From Edaphovirga cremea (GTDB lineage Bacteria > Pseudomonadota > Gammaproteobacteria > Enterobacterales > Enterobacteriaceae): a stretch of 41,452 nt of DNA. Location: positions 1 to 41,452 of the forward strand of contig NZ_QOVA01000030.1 in NCBI RefSeq assembly GCF_003332275.1, in the 5' to 3' direction. Made by a program: the position numbers and the translations under genes. Below, piece after piece: positions 1 through 12,656 of this stretch. The notes below the pieces were generated by a model. It worked only from the letters and a program-made list of their open reading frames with translations. It made no database searches and had not been told where the DNA came from. Numbering within the stretch: position 1 is the first letter of the stretch; each line of letters opens with the position of its first letter.

Positions 1-2
1 GC

Positions 3-89
3 GCGGCAATGAGGAAACTCTTGCAATTGGCCTATGGAGTATTGAAGTCAGGAATGAAATTCAATGCAGAAATCCGTCTTGCCAACTAA
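3..89 (+). mobile_element. 3' end of an IS110-family transposase (partial, cut by window edge)
   Basis: Frame 3 is open from the window edge to a TAA at 87-89 and encodes 28 residues containing MRKLLQLAYGVLKSG. This resembles the C-terminal tail of IS110/Transposase_20 family transposases, which typically end in a pattern such as MRKLLxxxYGxLKxxxxF. A hairpin (74-81 with 95-102) spans the stop codon. From about 106 the sequence matches a repeat also found at 30531, so the element probably ends near 100-105. The very short 3' non-coding end would fit the IS110 group, whose guide (bridge) RNA lies upstream of the transposase, rather than the IS1111 group. The family assignment rests on 28 residues only; the catalytic part is outside the window. 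Confidence 0.65.
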
Positions 90-105
90 GGTGACAAGAC
101 GGTAT

Positions 106-246
106 CTTGATTGCCGATCTTCACACTGAAAGAAAGAAAACCCAAGCCAAAGCAATCAACCAACAAAGCTATCTTTTGACGTTAACAAACATCAATCTGA
201 TATCAACCGAAACCTGCGCCGAGCCGGTTTTAAACAACACAACAGC
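106..246 (+). repeat. Dispersed intergenic repeat, copy A
   Basis: The segment begins CTTGATTGCCGATCTTCA and contains a block with CAATCAACCAACAAAGC and then AACCGAAACCTGCGCCGAGC. The same blocks in the same order occur at 30531-30680, and inverted at 29886-29988. A 76-residue reading frame across it is not credible as a gene because its composition follows the repeat. No function is known to me. Confidence 0.75.
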
Positions 247-291
247 TGAAGCTGCCGAGCAGCATGCTCAGAACAAACATTCAGCGCGGTT

Positions 292-315
292 GCAGGTGCT
301 CGCTCAAGCACCTGC
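292..315. terminator. Hairpin downstream of cysH
   Basis: A perfect 9-bp stem (292-300 with 307-315) has a six-base loop, 8 bp past the cysH stop codon. There is no T-tract on the cysH (minus) strand, so it may act as an mRNA 3'-end stabiliser rather than a canonical intrinsic terminator. Confidence 0.4.
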
Positions 316-322
316 CCAAAAA

Positions 323-1057
323 TCACCCCTCGTGTAATCCACACTCCCGCTTTAACCCAAAGAACCGCGTTTCTTCCTCACTCATGCCCGGTTCCCATTT
401 CCGCGTTGTATGGGTGTCCCCAACGGATAAATATCCCTGATCCCGTAACGGGTGGTAGCCCAGATCGTGATCCTGCAGATATTGGAAAATCTGCTTATTG
501 TCCCAATCGATAATCGGCAGGATCTTGAACACGCCGCGCTGAATCGCCAGCACCGGCAACGTTGCGCGGCTGCCTGACTGCTCACGGCGCACACCCGCAA
601 ACCAGGTCTTTGCACCAAGGGATTCAAGGGCGCGGTTCATCGGCTCGACTTTATTGAGCTGATTGTAACGCTCGATCCCTTCAACGCCCTGATCCCACAA
701 CTTGCCATAACGTGCTTCCTGCCAGGCCGGGGAGTGCTCTGCGCGAAAGACCTGCAAATTCAATTGCAACTGATCGGTCAGTGCATCAATAAACTGGTAG
801 GTCTCCGGGAACAAATACCCCGTATCCGTCAGGATTACCGGAATATCCGGACGCTGCCGGGTCACCAGATGCAAACACACCGCCGCCTGAATGCCAAAAC
901 TGGAAGAAAGCACAAACTCGCCCGGGAGATTCTCCAGCGCCCAACTCACGCGCTCTTGCGCAGTGAGTTTCTCAAGCCGACCATTCAGCTCAGCCATCGC
1001 CAGTACTTGCCCAGACTTCGGCAACGCATTCAATTCTGTAAGATCGATGTTGGACAT
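323..1057 (-). CDS. cysH: Phosphoadenosine phosphosulfate (PAPS) reductase
   Basis: This 244-residue protein, the same length as E. coli CysH, reduces PAPS to sulfite and adenosine 3',5'-bisphosphate with thioredoxin as electron donor, in the cytoplasm. The PAPS-binding SSSFGIQ loop is near residue 53. The C-terminal ECGLHEG motif carries the catalytic Cys239. No extra cysteine pair typical of iron-sulfur APS reductases is present, which fits a thioredoxin-dependent PAPS enzyme. The start ATG at 1057 has GGAGA six to seven bases upstream. It is the last gene of cysJ-cysI-cysH; only 11 bp separate it from the cysI stop, so the three are surely one transcript. CysB control is expected from the family but was not read here. 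Confidence 0.97.
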   Translation of the reverse strand: MSNIDLTELNALPKSGQVLAMAELNGRLEKLTAQERVSWALENLPGEFVLSSSFGIQAAVCLHLVTRQRPDIPVILTDTGYLFPETYQFIDALTDQLQLNLQVFRAEHSPAWQEARYGKLWDQGVEGIERYNQLNKVEPMNRALESLGAKTWFAGVRREQSGSRATLPVLAIQRGVFKILPIIDWDNKQIFQYLQDHDLGYHPLRDQGYLSVGDTHTTRKWEPGMSEEETRFFGLKRECGLHEG

Positions 1058-1068
1058 CGCGTTCTCCG

Positions 1069-2784
1069 TCAGTCGTAAAAGTCTCGCGCCGGATCGAGAA
1101 CCGGTTTAATGATACCCGCGCGAATCACGTAGTCACCGAATCCTTCGTTGTCTTTGCGATCCTTCGCCCAATGGCCAACCAGATCGTCGATAATGCCGAG
1201 GATCTCTTCGTCGCTGATATTCTCGCGGTACATGCGCGGAATACGCGTCCCTTCGCGATTACCACCCAGATGCAGGTTGTAACGGCCCATGGCTTTGCCC
1301 ACCAGACCGATCTCTGCCAGCATCGCGCGGCCACAGCCGTTCGGACAGCCGGTTACGCGCAAAATAATATGTTCATTGCCAACGCCGTGCCCATGCATGA
1401 TCCCTTCCACTTTGGTCACAAACTCCGGCAGGAAACGTTCGGCTTCCGCCATCGCCAGCGGACAGGTCGGGAAGGAGACGCAGGCCATCGAGTTTTTGCG
1501 CTGCTCACTGACGCTGTCATCGATCAGACCGTGATCGCGCGCCAGTGCCTCAATGCGGGCTTTATCTTTTTCGGCCACGCCAGCCACAATCAGATTCTGG
1601 TTGGCCGTCAGCCGGAAATCGCCTTTATGGATGCGTGCAATCTCTGCCAGGCCGGTTTTCAATGGGCGGCCCGGATAATCCAGGATTCGGCCATTCTCGA
1701 TAAATAACGTCAGATGCCATTTCTTATCAACACCCTTCACCCAACCAATGCGATCGCCACGCCCGGTGAATTCATATGCGCGAACGGGGGCAAACGTAAT
1801 ACCTGCTCGCTTTTCAACTTCTTCTTTGAACGTCTCAACGCCCACGCGCTCAAGCGTATATTTGGTTTTGGCATTCTTACGGTCGGTTCGGTTACCCCAG
1901 TCACGCTGTGTAGTCACAACGGCTTCAGCAACGGCCAGCGTATTCTGCAGGGGAATATAACCCAGCTCGCTGGCAGTGCGCGGATAGGTCGCCTTGTCAC
2001 CATGGGCGATAGACAAACCACCGCCGACCAGAACATTAAAGCCCACCAGCTTGCCGTTATCGGCAATGGCAATGAAATTCAAATCGTTAGCGTGCAGATC
2101 GACATCATTCTGCGGCGGGATCACCACGGTGGTTTTGAATTTACGCGGCAGATACGTGGCTCCAAGGATCGGTTCCTCATCGGTCGTCTCTACTTTTTCC
2201 TGATCCAGCCAGATCTCTGCGTAGGCGCGGGTACGCGGCAACAAATGTTCAGAGATCTTCTTCGCCCATTCCCAGGCTTCCAGATGAAGTTCTGACTCGA
2301 CCGGATTCGACGTACACAGCACGTTACGGTTCACGTCATTGGCGGTCGCCAGCGCGTCCAGCCCCAGTTGATTGAGCAACTGATGCGCCGGTTTGACGTT
2401 CGGTTTCAGAATGCCGTGGAACTGAAAAGTCTGGCGGTTGGTGATGCGGATGCTGCCATATAGCGTGCTTTCCGCGGCATATTTATCGATACCCAGCCAC
2501 TGCTGAGGCGTCATCACGCCGCCCGGCAAGCGGCAGCGCAGCATCATCGCGTGGCGTGCATCAAGTTTCTGTTCGGTTCGCTCGGCGCGGATATCGCGGT
2601 CGTCCTGCTGGTACATGCCGTGAAAACGGATCAGCAGAAAGTTGTCGCCGTTAAAACCGCCGGTCAGGCCATCCTTGAGATCTTCTGCAATGGTGCCGCG
2701 CAGAAAATTACTCTCTTTCTTGAGGCGTTCCGCGTCGGTCAGTTTGCCTGCAACGACCAGAGGTCCGGGGTGTTTTTCGCTCAT
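1069..2784 (-). CDS. cysI: Sulfite reductase (NADPH) hemoprotein beta subunit
   Basis: This 571-residue siroheme and [4Fe-4S] subunit reduces sulfite to sulfide in six electrons, receiving electrons from the CysJ flavoprotein. The cluster and siroheme cysteines are visible as [10 protein letters not shown] and GCPNGCGR in the C-terminal third. The ferredoxin-like half-domains and the arginine-rich sulfite-binding region are intact. The frame is open 19 codons further upstream, but the start MSEKHPGP at 2784 gives the E. coli length (570), and the upstream extension overlaps the end of cysJ. The gap to cysJ is 13 bp. It is the middle gene of the cysJIH operon. Confidence 0.97.
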   Translation of the reverse strand: MSEKHPGPLVVAGKLTDAERLKKESNFLRGTIAEDLKDGLTGGFNGDNFLLIRFHGMYQQDDRDIRAERTEQKLDARHAMMLRCRLPGGVMTPQQWLGIDKYAAESTLYGSIRITNRQTFQFHGILKPNVKPAHQLLNQLGLDALATANDVNRNVLCTSNPVESELHLEAWEWAKKISEHLLPRTRAYAEIWLDQEKVETTDEEPILGATYLPRKFKTTVVIPPQNDVDLHANDLNFIAIADNGKLVGFNVLVGGGLSIAHGDKATYPRTASELGYIPLQNTLAVAEAVVTTQRDWGNRTDRKNAKTKYTLERVGVETFKEEVEKRAGITFAPVRAYEFTGRGDRIGWVKGVDKKWHLTLFIENGRILDYPGRPLKTGLAEIARIHKGDFRLTANQNLIVAGVAEKDKARIEALARDHGLIDDSVSEQRKNSMACVSFPTCPLAMAEAERFLPEFVTKVEGIMHGHGVGNEHIILRVTGCPNGCGRAMLAEIGLVGKAMGRYNLHLGGNREGTRIPRMYRENISDEEILGIIDDLVGHWAKDRKDNEGFGDYVIRAGIIKPVLDPARDFYD

Positions 2785-2797
2785 TATTTTATTACCC

Positions 2798-4603
2798 TTA
2801 GTACACATCACGCTGATAACGGCGCTCAAGGCGCAGCTCACTTAAAAATTCGTCGGCTTGCTCGGTATCCATTGCACCCTGCTCGGCCACTACGTCCAGT
2901 AACGCCTGCTCGACGTCTTTTGCCATGCGATTGGCGTCGCCACAGACATAAATGTGCGCGCCCTGCTGTATCCAACGCCACAGCTCTGGGCCCTTTTCAC
3001 GCAGTTTGTCCTGAACGTAGATTTTATGTTTTTGATCCCGCGACCAGGCCAGATCGATATTCGTCAGCAGACCTTCTTTCACGTAGCGTTGCCATTCGAC
3101 CTGATAAAGGAAGTCTTCAGTAAAATGTGGATTGCCGAAGAACAGCCAGTTTGGACCGCTGGCACCGTCCGCCTCACGCTGCTGCATAAAGGCACGGAAA
3201 GGGGCGATCCCCGTTCCAGGACCAATCATAATCACCGGCGCATCCGGATTGGCGGGCAGGCGGAAATTATCGTTGTGTTCAATGAAAACGCGGATCGCAG
3301 CGTCTTCTTCCAGGCGATCCGCCAGATATCCGGAAGCACCGCCCGTGCGACTACGCCCCTCAATGTCATAACGCACCGCTCCCACCGTGATATGCACTTC
3401 GGTCTCGGTTTCTGCCTGCGAGGAGGCGATGGAATAGAGGCGCGGCGTCAACGGACGCAGGAGATCGATCAGTTGCTGGGCATCCAGTTCGGTCGGTGCC
3501 TGACGCACCATATCCACGATCGGCGTGTTCTGCGCGTAGTGCTGCAATTTACTTTTGTCTGTCAGTAGCGCCGTCAGGTTTTCATTGCGCGACAGCACAG
3601 AATATTTATCGACGATCACCGTGGTGTTTTGCGTCAGCTCAAAGTGCCCGATCAGCGCCTCACGCAGCGGCATCGATTTGCCTTCTACCTGAACAGACTC
3701 GTCGCCTTTCAGCCACAGCAGCGCCACCAGTTCATCCACCAGAGCCGGGTCATTTTCAAACCATACACCGAGTGCATCACCCGGCTGGTAACGTAAGCCT
3801 GAGTCAGCCAGATCAATCTCGATATGGCGCACATCCTTTTCGGAGTTACGGCCAGTAATCTTCTGGTTTACCGCAAATGACGCGGTCAGGGGCTGTTCTT
3901 TGCTATAAGGGCTGGACGTCACTTCATTGACGGTTCCCACCTGCGCAGCCTGTAGCGAAGCGCTGGATTCGGCAGGTGCACGGGACTTCAGCACCTCAAC
4001 CACCTGCTTGCGCCACTGTTCGGCCAGCGGTTGGTATTCAACGTCAGCATCCACGCGATCCAGCAGGCGTTCCGCTCCCAGCTCGGCCAATTTACTATCG
4101 AAATCTTTACCAGACTGACAGAAATGTTCGTAAGACGTGTCACCCAAGCCAAATACGGCAAACGCGGTATCGGTGAGTTTCGGCGCTTTCTTTGAATGAA
4201 GGAATTTATGCAGCGCGACCGCTTCTTCCGCCGGTTCACCTTCCCCTTGCGTAGACGCCACCACGACCAGTAATTTTTCCTGCGCAATCTGCTTGAATTT
4301 ATAGTCACCCGCATTGACCAGATTGACGTTCAATTTTGCGGCCAGAAGATCGTCACGCAGTTGTTCCGCCAAACGGCGCGCGTTGCCGGTCTGCGAGGCC
4401 GAGAGCAGCGTAATACTGGCGGCCACAGGTGCGACAGCAGGAAGTGCAGCAGTGACTCCGGGTTGCTGATTAACCATTCCCCAGAAATAACCAGAGAGCC
4501 AGGCCAGTTGCGTGGGTGAAAATTCACCAATCGCTGTTTGCAAGCGAGCCAATTGCTCGGGTGTTAACGGGAGCAAAGATGTTGGAGGAGCCTGAGTCGT
4601 CAT
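2798..4603 (-). CDS. cysJ: Sulfite reductase (NADPH) flavoprotein alpha subunit
   Basis: This 601-residue diflavin reductase (E. coli CysJ is 599) passes electrons from NADPH through FAD and FMN to CysI. The order is a flavodoxin-like FMN domain (about residues 65-200, with [15 protein letters not shown] and [12 protein letters not shown]), a connecting FAD domain (RLYSIASSQ near the middle) and a C-terminal NADPH domain ([26 protein letters not shown]) ending in RRYQRDVY with the usual terminal tyrosine. The ATG at 4603 has AAGGGA rather far upstream (about 12 bases). It is the first gene of cysJIH and diverges from queD across 388 bp. Confidence 0.97.
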   Translation of the reverse strand: MTTQAPPTSLLPLTPEQLARLQTAIGEFSPTQLAWLSGYFWGMVNQQPGVTAALPAVAPVAASITLLSASQTGNARRLAEQLRDDLLAAKLNVNLVNAGDYKFKQIAQEKLLVVVASTQGEGEPAEEAVALHKFLHSKKAPKLTDTAFAVFGLGDTSYEHFCQSGKDFDSKLAELGAERLLDRVDADVEYQPLAEQWRKQVVEVLKSRAPAESSASLQAAQVGTVNEVTSSPYSKEQPLTASFAVNQKITGRNSEKDVRHIEIDLADSGLRYQPGDALGVWFENDPALVDELVALLWLKGDESVQVEGKSMPLREALIGHFELTQNTTVIVDKYSVLSRNENLTALLTDKSKLQHYAQNTPIVDMVRQAPTELDAQQLIDLLRPLTPRLYSIASSQAETETEVHITVGAVRYDIEGRSRTGGASGYLADRLEEDAAIRVFIEHNDNFRLPANPDAPVIMIGPGTGIAPFRAFMQQREADGASGPNWLFFGNPHFTEDFLYQVEWQRYVKEGLLTNIDLAWSRDQKHKIYVQDKLREKGPELWRWIQQGAHIYVCGDANRMAKDVEQALLDVVAEQGAMDTEQADEFLSELRLERRYQRDVY

Positions 4604-4991
4604 CGCGGTACGAATTCCCTTATGCGTTAGCCAGTGTGGGTCGGGGGGTAGGTGGTGTCTAAGGTTACCGAGTGGAATAGTAACAATTAAATAAGGGATG
4701 GAAATATATAATAACCAAAATGACTAAGCTGATTTTTAGGTAAGCCATACGTATAAAAGTGGTAGATATGAGTTTTTATCCGCTTGAAAAAGATGAACAT
4801 TTTTAAAACTTTCTTTAAAGCCCCTGTTTTTTCTGTCTATTTAACAAAAACCGCGATCTGCTGTTTGATAAAAATTCATCCAAATCCCCAGACTTAAGGT
4901 GGTCGTATTGCGCACTTCAGTACAGAACACATGGCGGGAAAGCGCGGTTTCCGGTAGTATGCGGCGGTTTTTGAGTCAATGAGGCCGTCAA
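4604..4991. promoter_or_regulatory. cysJ-queD divergent intergenic region
   Basis: These 388 bp hold no credible gene. The half nearest cysJ contains an AT-rich block (about 4680-4870) of the sort in which CysB sites lie upstream of cysJ in relatives, but no individual CysB site can be fixed by eye because that motif is loose. On the plus strand a TAGTAT hexamer at 4955-4960 is a possible minus-10 for queD. The boundaries of both promoters are unproven. Confidence 0.35.
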
Positions 4992-5354
4992 ATGGCAACC
5001 ACGCTTTTTAAAGATTTTCAGTTTGAAGCCGCCCACCGGCTGCCACATGTGCCTGAAGGCCACAAATGCGGTCGCCTGCATGGTCACTCGTTTATGGTTC
5101 GTCTGGAAATTACCGGTGAAGTCGATGCACATACCGGCTGGATAATGGATTTTTCCGAGCTGAAAGCCCTGTTTAAACCAACCTGGGAACGTCTGGATCA
5201 TCACTATCTGAACGATATTCCTGGCCTGGAGAATCCGACCAGTGAAGTGCTGGCTGCCTGGATTTGGCAGCAGTTAAAACCTCAGTTACCCGAACTGAGC
5301 GCCGTGATGGTCAAAGAGACCTGCACTGCGGGCTGCGTCTACACGGGTGAATAG
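4992..5354 (+). CDS. queD: 6-carboxy-5,6,7,8-tetrahydropterin synthase
   Basis: This 120-residue protein of the PTPS/QueD family turns 7,8-dihydroneopterin triphosphate into 6-carboxytetrahydropterin, the second step towards queuosine. The zinc ligands are His15 (EAAHRLP) and His30 and His32 (CGRLHGHSF), and Cys26 is the expected catalytic cysteine. The length equals the E. coli protein (121). A short GAGG sequence precedes the ATG. It converges with queE, the next pathway enzyme, which begins on the other strand 52 bp further on. The queD/cysJIH neighbourhood matches E. coli. Confidence 0.95.
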   Translation: MATTLFKDFQFEAAHRLPHVPEGHKCGRLHGHSFMVRLEITGEVDAHTGWIMDFSELKALFKPTWERLDHHYLNDIPGLENPTSEVLAAWIWQQLKPQLPELSAVMVKETCTAGCVYTGE

Positions 5355-5373
5355 CCAAGGGTGCAGCGGCAAA

Positions 5374-5396
5374 GTCGGTGTAAACGACACACCGAC
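5374..5396. terminator. Hairpin between convergent queD and queE
   Basis: A perfect 8-bp stem (5374-5381 with 5389-5396) and a seven-base loop lie between the two convergent stop codons. Its place suggests a shared terminator, although neither strand has a clear T-tract. Confidence 0.4.
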
Positions 5397-5406
5397 CCAT
5401 CCTGAA

Positions 5407-6078
5407 TCAGGCGATATTGAGATATTTGTGGGTTTGCATTGAGAGGCGCCAGTTACGCGCGATGCAGGTTTCTATGCACAGGCGGGTGGCGTCTTCTTTC
5501 TGGCTGATCGGTTGCAATGCGACGATCCGTTGTTTTTCGTCATCAAGCGTGGCGAGCAATTCATCCAATGCATCAATGTCGCGCTGGCGCGCCACCGGAT
5601 GTTTTATCTCATCGGCACGTTTCAGCGCCTGATCGATCACTTTCATTCCACCGCGCATATTCACCTTTGGCGACACCGTCACCCAGGTGTGGGGGGAACA
5701 GCGTACCTCATGGGTTCCGCTGGTTTCGATCTGGCAGCCAAAACCGTTTTTTTCCAACAGCATGGTCAACGGCATAAGATCATGAATACAGGGTTCGCCG
5801 CCGGTAATCACGATGTGGCGCGCGGTATATCCCTGCTGTTCGATTGTCGCCAGCAGTTCTTCGGAACTGGCTGCGCCCCAACCGTCGTTTTCCTGCGTTT
5901 TTACCAATACCTGATCCAGGGTAATTTCACGTTCAGCAAGTTGATCCCAGGTGTGCTTGGTATCACACCAGCTACAACCCACCGGGCATCCTTGCAGGCG
6001 AATGAATATGGCGGGAACGCCGGTAAAAAAACCTTCCCCTTGCAAGGTCTGGAACATCTCATTAATCGGGTACTGCAT
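5407..6078 (-). CDS. queE: 7-carboxy-7-deazaguanine synthase
   Basis: This 223-residue radical-SAM enzyme rearranges 6-carboxytetrahydropterin into 7-carboxy-7-deazaguanine, the ring-contraction step of queuosine synthesis. The cluster motif is CPVGCSWC, with Cys31, Cys35 and Cys38, the CxxxCxxC form. TGGEPC near residue 96 is the SAM-binding GGE motif. The length equals the E. coli enzyme (223). The start at 6078 is the first methionine and yields MQYPINEMFQTLQGEG, as in relatives. The eno gene lies upstream on the same strand but is separated from it by a terminator hairpin at 6175-6201. Confidence 0.95.
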   Translation of the reverse strand: MQYPINEMFQTLQGEGFFTGVPAIFIRLQGCPVGCSWCDTKHTWDQLAEREITLDQVLVKTQENDGWGAASSEELLATIEQQGYTARHIVITGGEPCIHDLMPLTMLLEKNGFGCQIETSGTHEVRCSPHTWVTVSPKVNMRGGMKVIDQALKRADEIKHPVARQRDIDALDELLATLDDEKQRIVALQPISQKEDATRLCIETCIARNWRLSMQTHKYLNIA

Positions 6079-6174
6079 CAGTATCTCAATAATTATCTGG
6101 TTGAACGTTAATTATCGCAGATTCCCGCGCACACACCAAACTCTCAGTACAGCGTCACGCCAGAGGAAAAAAGT

Positions 6175-6201
6175 CGAAAAAAAACCCGCCGAAGCGGGTT
6201 T
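6175..6201 (-). terminator. Intrinsic terminator of eno
   Basis: An 8-bp stem, AAACCCGC (6182-6189) with GCGGGTTT (6194-6201), closes a CGAA loop; read on the minus strand this is a TTCG tetraloop. On the minus strand it is followed by a long run of T (complement of the A-run at 6175-6184). It lies 24 bp past the eno stop. Confidence 0.85.
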
Positions 6202-6225
6202 GCAAAAAGTGGGACAGCGCAGTAA

Positions 6226-9251
<3,026 letters not shown>

Positions 9252-9290
9252 TTAGGTTTAAAGACGATGGAAGAACCAAGACGGGAAAGT

Positions 9291-9319
9291 AGTATACCCG
9301 AACCTTGGTTGCCCCACAA
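9291..9319 (-). promoter_or_regulatory. Candidate sigma-70 promoter of pyrG
   Basis: On the minus strand, TTGTGG (complement of 9314-9319) is followed after exactly 17 bp by TATACT (complement of 9291-9296). The start of transcription would fall near 9284, giving a 5' leader of roughly 45-50 nt before pyrG. Confidence 0.6.
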
Positions 9320-9488
9320 TTGCTCGTTTTAAGCCCCTAAGGCGTTATTGCAGGCTTTCAGACCCGTTTCCCACCCCTTACCCCCTCGCTAACACCTTAA
9401 TTACAGGCATTTTATTGTCTTTTCAGCCACTGTCATGAGTGACGCAGATTCGCTATAGATAATTCCACATTGCAGGGGCTGAGCCGGC

Positions 9489-10280
9489 TTAACCCTGCTC
9501 TTTTTTCACCTGCTGCCAGAACACTTCCATCTGCTCCAGCGTGGCATCGTTCATCGTCATTCCCGCTTGCGCAACGAGCTCCTCGACCCGACGGAAACGA
9601 CGTTCGAATTTGCGGTTGGCCGCCTGTAAGGCGTCTTCTGCTTTATGGCCCAAATGACGGGAAAGATTAACCGTCGCAAACAGCAAATCACCGATTTCCT
9701 CGCCCAGTTTCTCTTCATCAACGACGGCCTGGGTGGCTTCGTGCATCACTTCGTCAATCTCTTCATACACTTTGCCCAGCACTGGCCCCAACGTATCCCA
9801 GTCAAAACCGACTGCCGCGCAGCGCTTCTGGATCTTATGGGCTTTCATCAGTGCAGGCAGCGTCTGCGGAATATCATCCAGCGCTGAAAAGAGGGCTTTA
9901 TCCGCGCGCTCCTGCGATTTGGTCTGTTCCCATTTGGAGAGCGCCTCATCGCTGCTGATCTTCAGTTCCGTGGCGAAAATATGCGGATGACGGCGCTCGA
10001 GTTTATCGCTGATGGCGTTGCACACCTGATCGAAATCAAACAGCCCTTGCTCACTGCCCATTTGGGCATAAAAGACCACCTGGAACAGTAAATCGCCTAA
10101 CTCATCGCGAAGATCGGCATAATCTTCCCGCTGAATCGCATCAAGTACCTCATAAGTTTCTTCAAGAGTATAAGGCGCGATGGTCGCAAAGGTCTGTTTG
10201 CGATCCCACGGACAACCCGTTTGCGGGTCGCGCAAGGTTTTCATGATAGTAAGCAGGCGTTGCAGGGCGGTGTCAGTCAT
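9489..10280 (-). CDS. mazG: Nucleoside triphosphate pyrophosphohydrolase
   Basis: This 263-residue protein hydrolyses NTPs and dNTPs to monophosphates and pyrophosphate; in E. coli it also lowers ppGpp. It has two tandem all-alpha MazG domains. The first has EETYEVLDAI with DELGDLLFQ, and the second EEIDEVMHE with EEIGDLLFA; these acidic clusters bind magnesium. The frame is open for 29 more codons upstream. Starting at 10280 gives the E. coli length (263), while an ATG at 10292 is an alternative four codons earlier; neither has a good Shine-Dalgarno. In E. coli mazEF lies between relA and mazG, but here no toxin-antitoxin genes intervene. Confidence 0.94.
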   Translation of the reverse strand: MTDTALQRLLTIMKTLRDPQTGCPWDRKQTFATIAPYTLEETYEVLDAIQREDYADLRDELGDLLFQVVFYAQMGSEQGLFDFDQVCNAISDKLERRHPHIFATELKISSDEALSKWEQTKSQERADKALFSALDDIPQTLPALMKAHKIQKRCAAVGFDWDTLGPVLGKVYEEIDEVMHEATQAVVDEEKLGEEIGDLLFATVNLSRHLGHKAEDALQAANRKFERRFRRVEELVAQAGMTMNDATLEQMEVFWQQVKKEQG

Positions 10281-10342
10281 GGTTGGGCTCATTGTTTTAG
10301 CAAGTATGGAAAGTTTTAGCGAATGTGGAAAGTTGGCAATGT

Positions 10343-10383
10343 AACAGGGGCCGGACATTGTACACATTCCAGCCCCTGTTTTT
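10343..10383. terminator. Hairpin between relA and mazG
   Basis: A 9-bp stem, AACAGGGGC (10343-10351) with GCCCCTGTT (10372-10380), continues inward after one mismatch. The T-run follows on the plus strand. On the relA strand it is preceded by an A-run and lacks a long T-tract, so it may be an attenuator or bidirectional terminator where mazEF would sit in E. coli. Confidence 0.5.
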
Positions 10384-10400
10384 ATAAGACAAAGTGAGAA

Positions 10401-12647
10401 TCAGGTACCGTATAGCCGCTTGGCATCTATCACATCCGGCAATTGGTTGAGCTTGGCGATAACCCGCCCCAACACCTGCAGGTTGTAAATCTCGATATCC
10501 ATATCGATGGTTGCCAACTGTTTTTTGGTGTCACTCCTGCTGGCCACGCCAAGCACGTTCACCTTTTCATTGGCGAGGATGGTGGTGATGTCGCGCAGCA
10601 ACCCACTGCGATCGTTGGCCGTGACGCGTACCACCAGCGAATAACCGCTGGAGTAGCTTTCACCCCAGACCGCATCAACGATTCTCTCCGGCGCATGTGA
10701 ACGCAGTTCTTCAAGCTGATCGCAATCTGCACCGTGGATCGAAATCCCCCGCCCCTGAGTGATAAATCCAACGATTTCATCGCCAGGGATCGGCTGGCAG
10801 CAGCGCGCGATATGGTGCATCAGATTGCCGACACCTTCGACCACGACGCGACCATTGTCTTTCTTCGAAGAGCCGCGCTGCGGCGGTGGCGTCGTTTTCT
10901 GCGTCAACTGGCGCAGCGCCTGTTTGTCCAGCTCTTCCGCACTCGGTTTATTCAGGTGCGACTGCAGGTAGTTGGCCATCTGATTGATGCGGATATCACC
11001 GCTGCCAATCGCCGCCAACACTTCATCCATCGAATTCATGTTATAGCGCGGGATCAGCAGTTTTTCTGCTTCTCTCAGGCTGATACCGAGACGCCCCAAT
11101 TCATCATCCAGCAGTTGTTTACCGGCGATGATATTTTTGTCGCGATCCTGTCTGCGGAACCAGTTATGTACCTTGGAGCGGCCACGGCTGGTCGTAATGT
11201 AACCCAGGTTGGGATTCAACCAGTCGCGACTCGGGTTTGGTTGTTTCTGGGTGATGATTTCGATCTGATCGCCCATCTGCAACTGATAGGTAAACGGCAC
11301 TATACGACCGCCGATCTTGGCGCCAATACAGCGGTGACCCACATCGCTATGAATGTGATAGGCGAAATCGAGTGGCGTCGAGCCAGCCGGCAAATCGATC
11401 ACATCGCCTTTTGGCGTAAATACGTAAACCCGATCGTCAAACACCTGACTGCGCACCTCATCCAGCATCTCACCAGAATCGGCCATCTCTTCCTGCCACG
11501 CGATCAGTTTACGCAGCCACGCGATACGCTCTTCGTAACCGGTACGCGCCCCGGCAGCGACCACGGTACCTTCTTTGTATTTCCAGTGCGCGGCGACACC
11601 CAGCTCTGCATCTTCATGCATCTGGCGGGTACGGATCTGGATTTCCAACGTTTTGCCACGCGGTCCCAGAACGACGGTATGGATCGACTGATAACCATTC
11701 GGTTTGGGGTTGGCCACGTAGTCATCAAATTCATCCGGCAGATGGCGATAGTGGGTATGCACGATGCCCAGTGCGGCATAGCAATCCTGCAACCGTTCGA
11801 CCACCACGCGGACTGCGCGGACATCGTAGAGTTCGTCAAACGAGAGCGCTTTCTTTTGCATCTTGCGCCAGATGCTGTAGATGTGTTTCGGGCGGCCATA
11901 AATCTCGACCTTGATGCCCTCTTCTTTCATCGCGTTGCGCAAGTTGCCAACAAAATCATCGATGTACTGTTCGCGATCGATGCGCCGCTCATGCAGCAGT
12001 TTGGCAATGCGTTTATATTCATCAGGGTGCAGGTAGCGGAAGCAGAAATCTTCCAGTTCCCACTTCAGTTGACCAATACCCAGCCGGTTCGCCAATGGCG
12101 CATAGATGTTGGTACATTCTTTGGCGGCGAGAACGCGCTCGTCTTCCGGCGCATCCTTGACCTCACGCAGGTGGGCGATACGTTCAGCCAGTTTCAGCAC
12201 TACGCAGCGGAAATCTTCAACCATGGCCAGCAGCATACGGCGGACATTGTCCACCTGCTCGGAGGCCATCGAGTCATTTTGCGTCGCCTTCAACTGCCGG
12301 ATGGCATCCATCTCGATCACACCGCGAACCAGCGCGGTAATTCCGGCACCGAAATGTTCGGTCAGCGTCGCTTCGTCAACAATGCCTTCGTTGACCAACG
12401 GAAACAGCAGCGCCGCGCGCATGCTGTCGTTGTCCATGCTGAGGGTCGAGAGGATTTCAACCATCTCCAATCCGCGCCATAGCAACAGCGACGCATCGGG
12501 GTGGTCCATGGTCTGTTGTTCGCAGTAACGCCAGGTTTCGGCTAAACGCTCACATGACTGCTGACTGGAAAGACCTAAACTTTCGATCCAGTTATCGAGT
12601 TCAAACTCGCCAGCTTTATTCAAATGCGCACTTCTTACCGCAACCAT
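10401..12647 (-). CDS. relA: Ribosome-associated (p)ppGpp synthetase I
   Basis: This 748-residue protein (E. coli RelA is 744) makes pppGpp and ppGpp from ATP and GTP or GDP when uncharged tRNA enters the ribosomal A site. The order is an N-terminal pseudo-hydrolase domain (FPLVNEGIVDEATL in place of the HD/ED active motif of SpoT, so hydrolase-dead), a synthetase domain with YDVRAVRVVVERLQDCY and GYQSIHTVVLGP, a TGS domain beginning VYVFTPKGDVIDLPAGS, a cysteine-containing region with HHIARCCQPIPGDEIVG, and a C-terminal ACT domain from about residue 665. The start has GGGAGAGGG just upstream. It lies 9 bp after the remnant rlmD, so they share a transcript. Confidence 0.97.
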   Translation of the reverse strand: MVAVRSAHLNKAGEFELDNWIESLGLSSQQSCERLAETWRYCEQQTMDHPDASLLLWRGLEMVEILSTLSMDNDSMRAALLFPLVNEGIVDEATLTEHFGAGITALVRGVIEMDAIRQLKATQNDSMASEQVDNVRRMLLAMVEDFRCVVLKLAERIAHLREVKDAPEDERVLAAKECTNIYAPLANRLGIGQLKWELEDFCFRYLHPDEYKRIAKLLHERRIDREQYIDDFVGNLRNAMKEEGIKVEIYGRPKHIYSIWRKMQKKALSFDELYDVRAVRVVVERLQDCYAALGIVHTHYRHLPDEFDDYVANPKPNGYQSIHTVVLGPRGKTLEIQIRTRQMHEDAELGVAAHWKYKEGTVVAAGARTGYEERIAWLRKLIAWQEEMADSGEMLDEVRSQVFDDRVYVFTPKGDVIDLPAGSTPLDFAYHIHSDVGHRCIGAKIGGRIVPFTYQLQMGDQIEIITQKQPNPSRDWLNPNLGYITTSRGRSKVHNWFRRQDRDKNIIAGKQLLDDELGRLGISLREAEKLLIPRYNMNSMDEVLAAIGSGDIRINQMANYLQSHLNKPSAEELDKQALRQLTQKTTPPPQRGSSKKDNGRVVVEGVGNLMHHIARCCQPIPGDEIVGFITQGRGISIHGADCDQLEELRSHAPERIVDAVWGESYSSGYSLVVRVTANDRSGLLRDITTILANEKVNVLGVASRSDTKKQLATIDMDIEIYNLQVLGRVIAKLNQLPDVIDAKRLYGT

Positions 12648-12656
12648 ACCCTCTCC

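Noticed and set aside
1..322. A CRISPR array, which often lies beside cysH in enterobacteria
   Set aside because: No regular short repeats with unique spacers occur here; the segment is an IS end and an intergenic repeat.
107..337. A 76-residue frame at the left end
   Set aside because: It lies in repeat copy A and overlaps the cysH end; the start is not an ATG with a ribosome site.
10734..12482. A 582-codon open frame antisense to relA
   Set aside because: It is the shadow of relA's codon pattern on the other strand; it has no domain, no ribosome site, and relA is complete and unmistakable.
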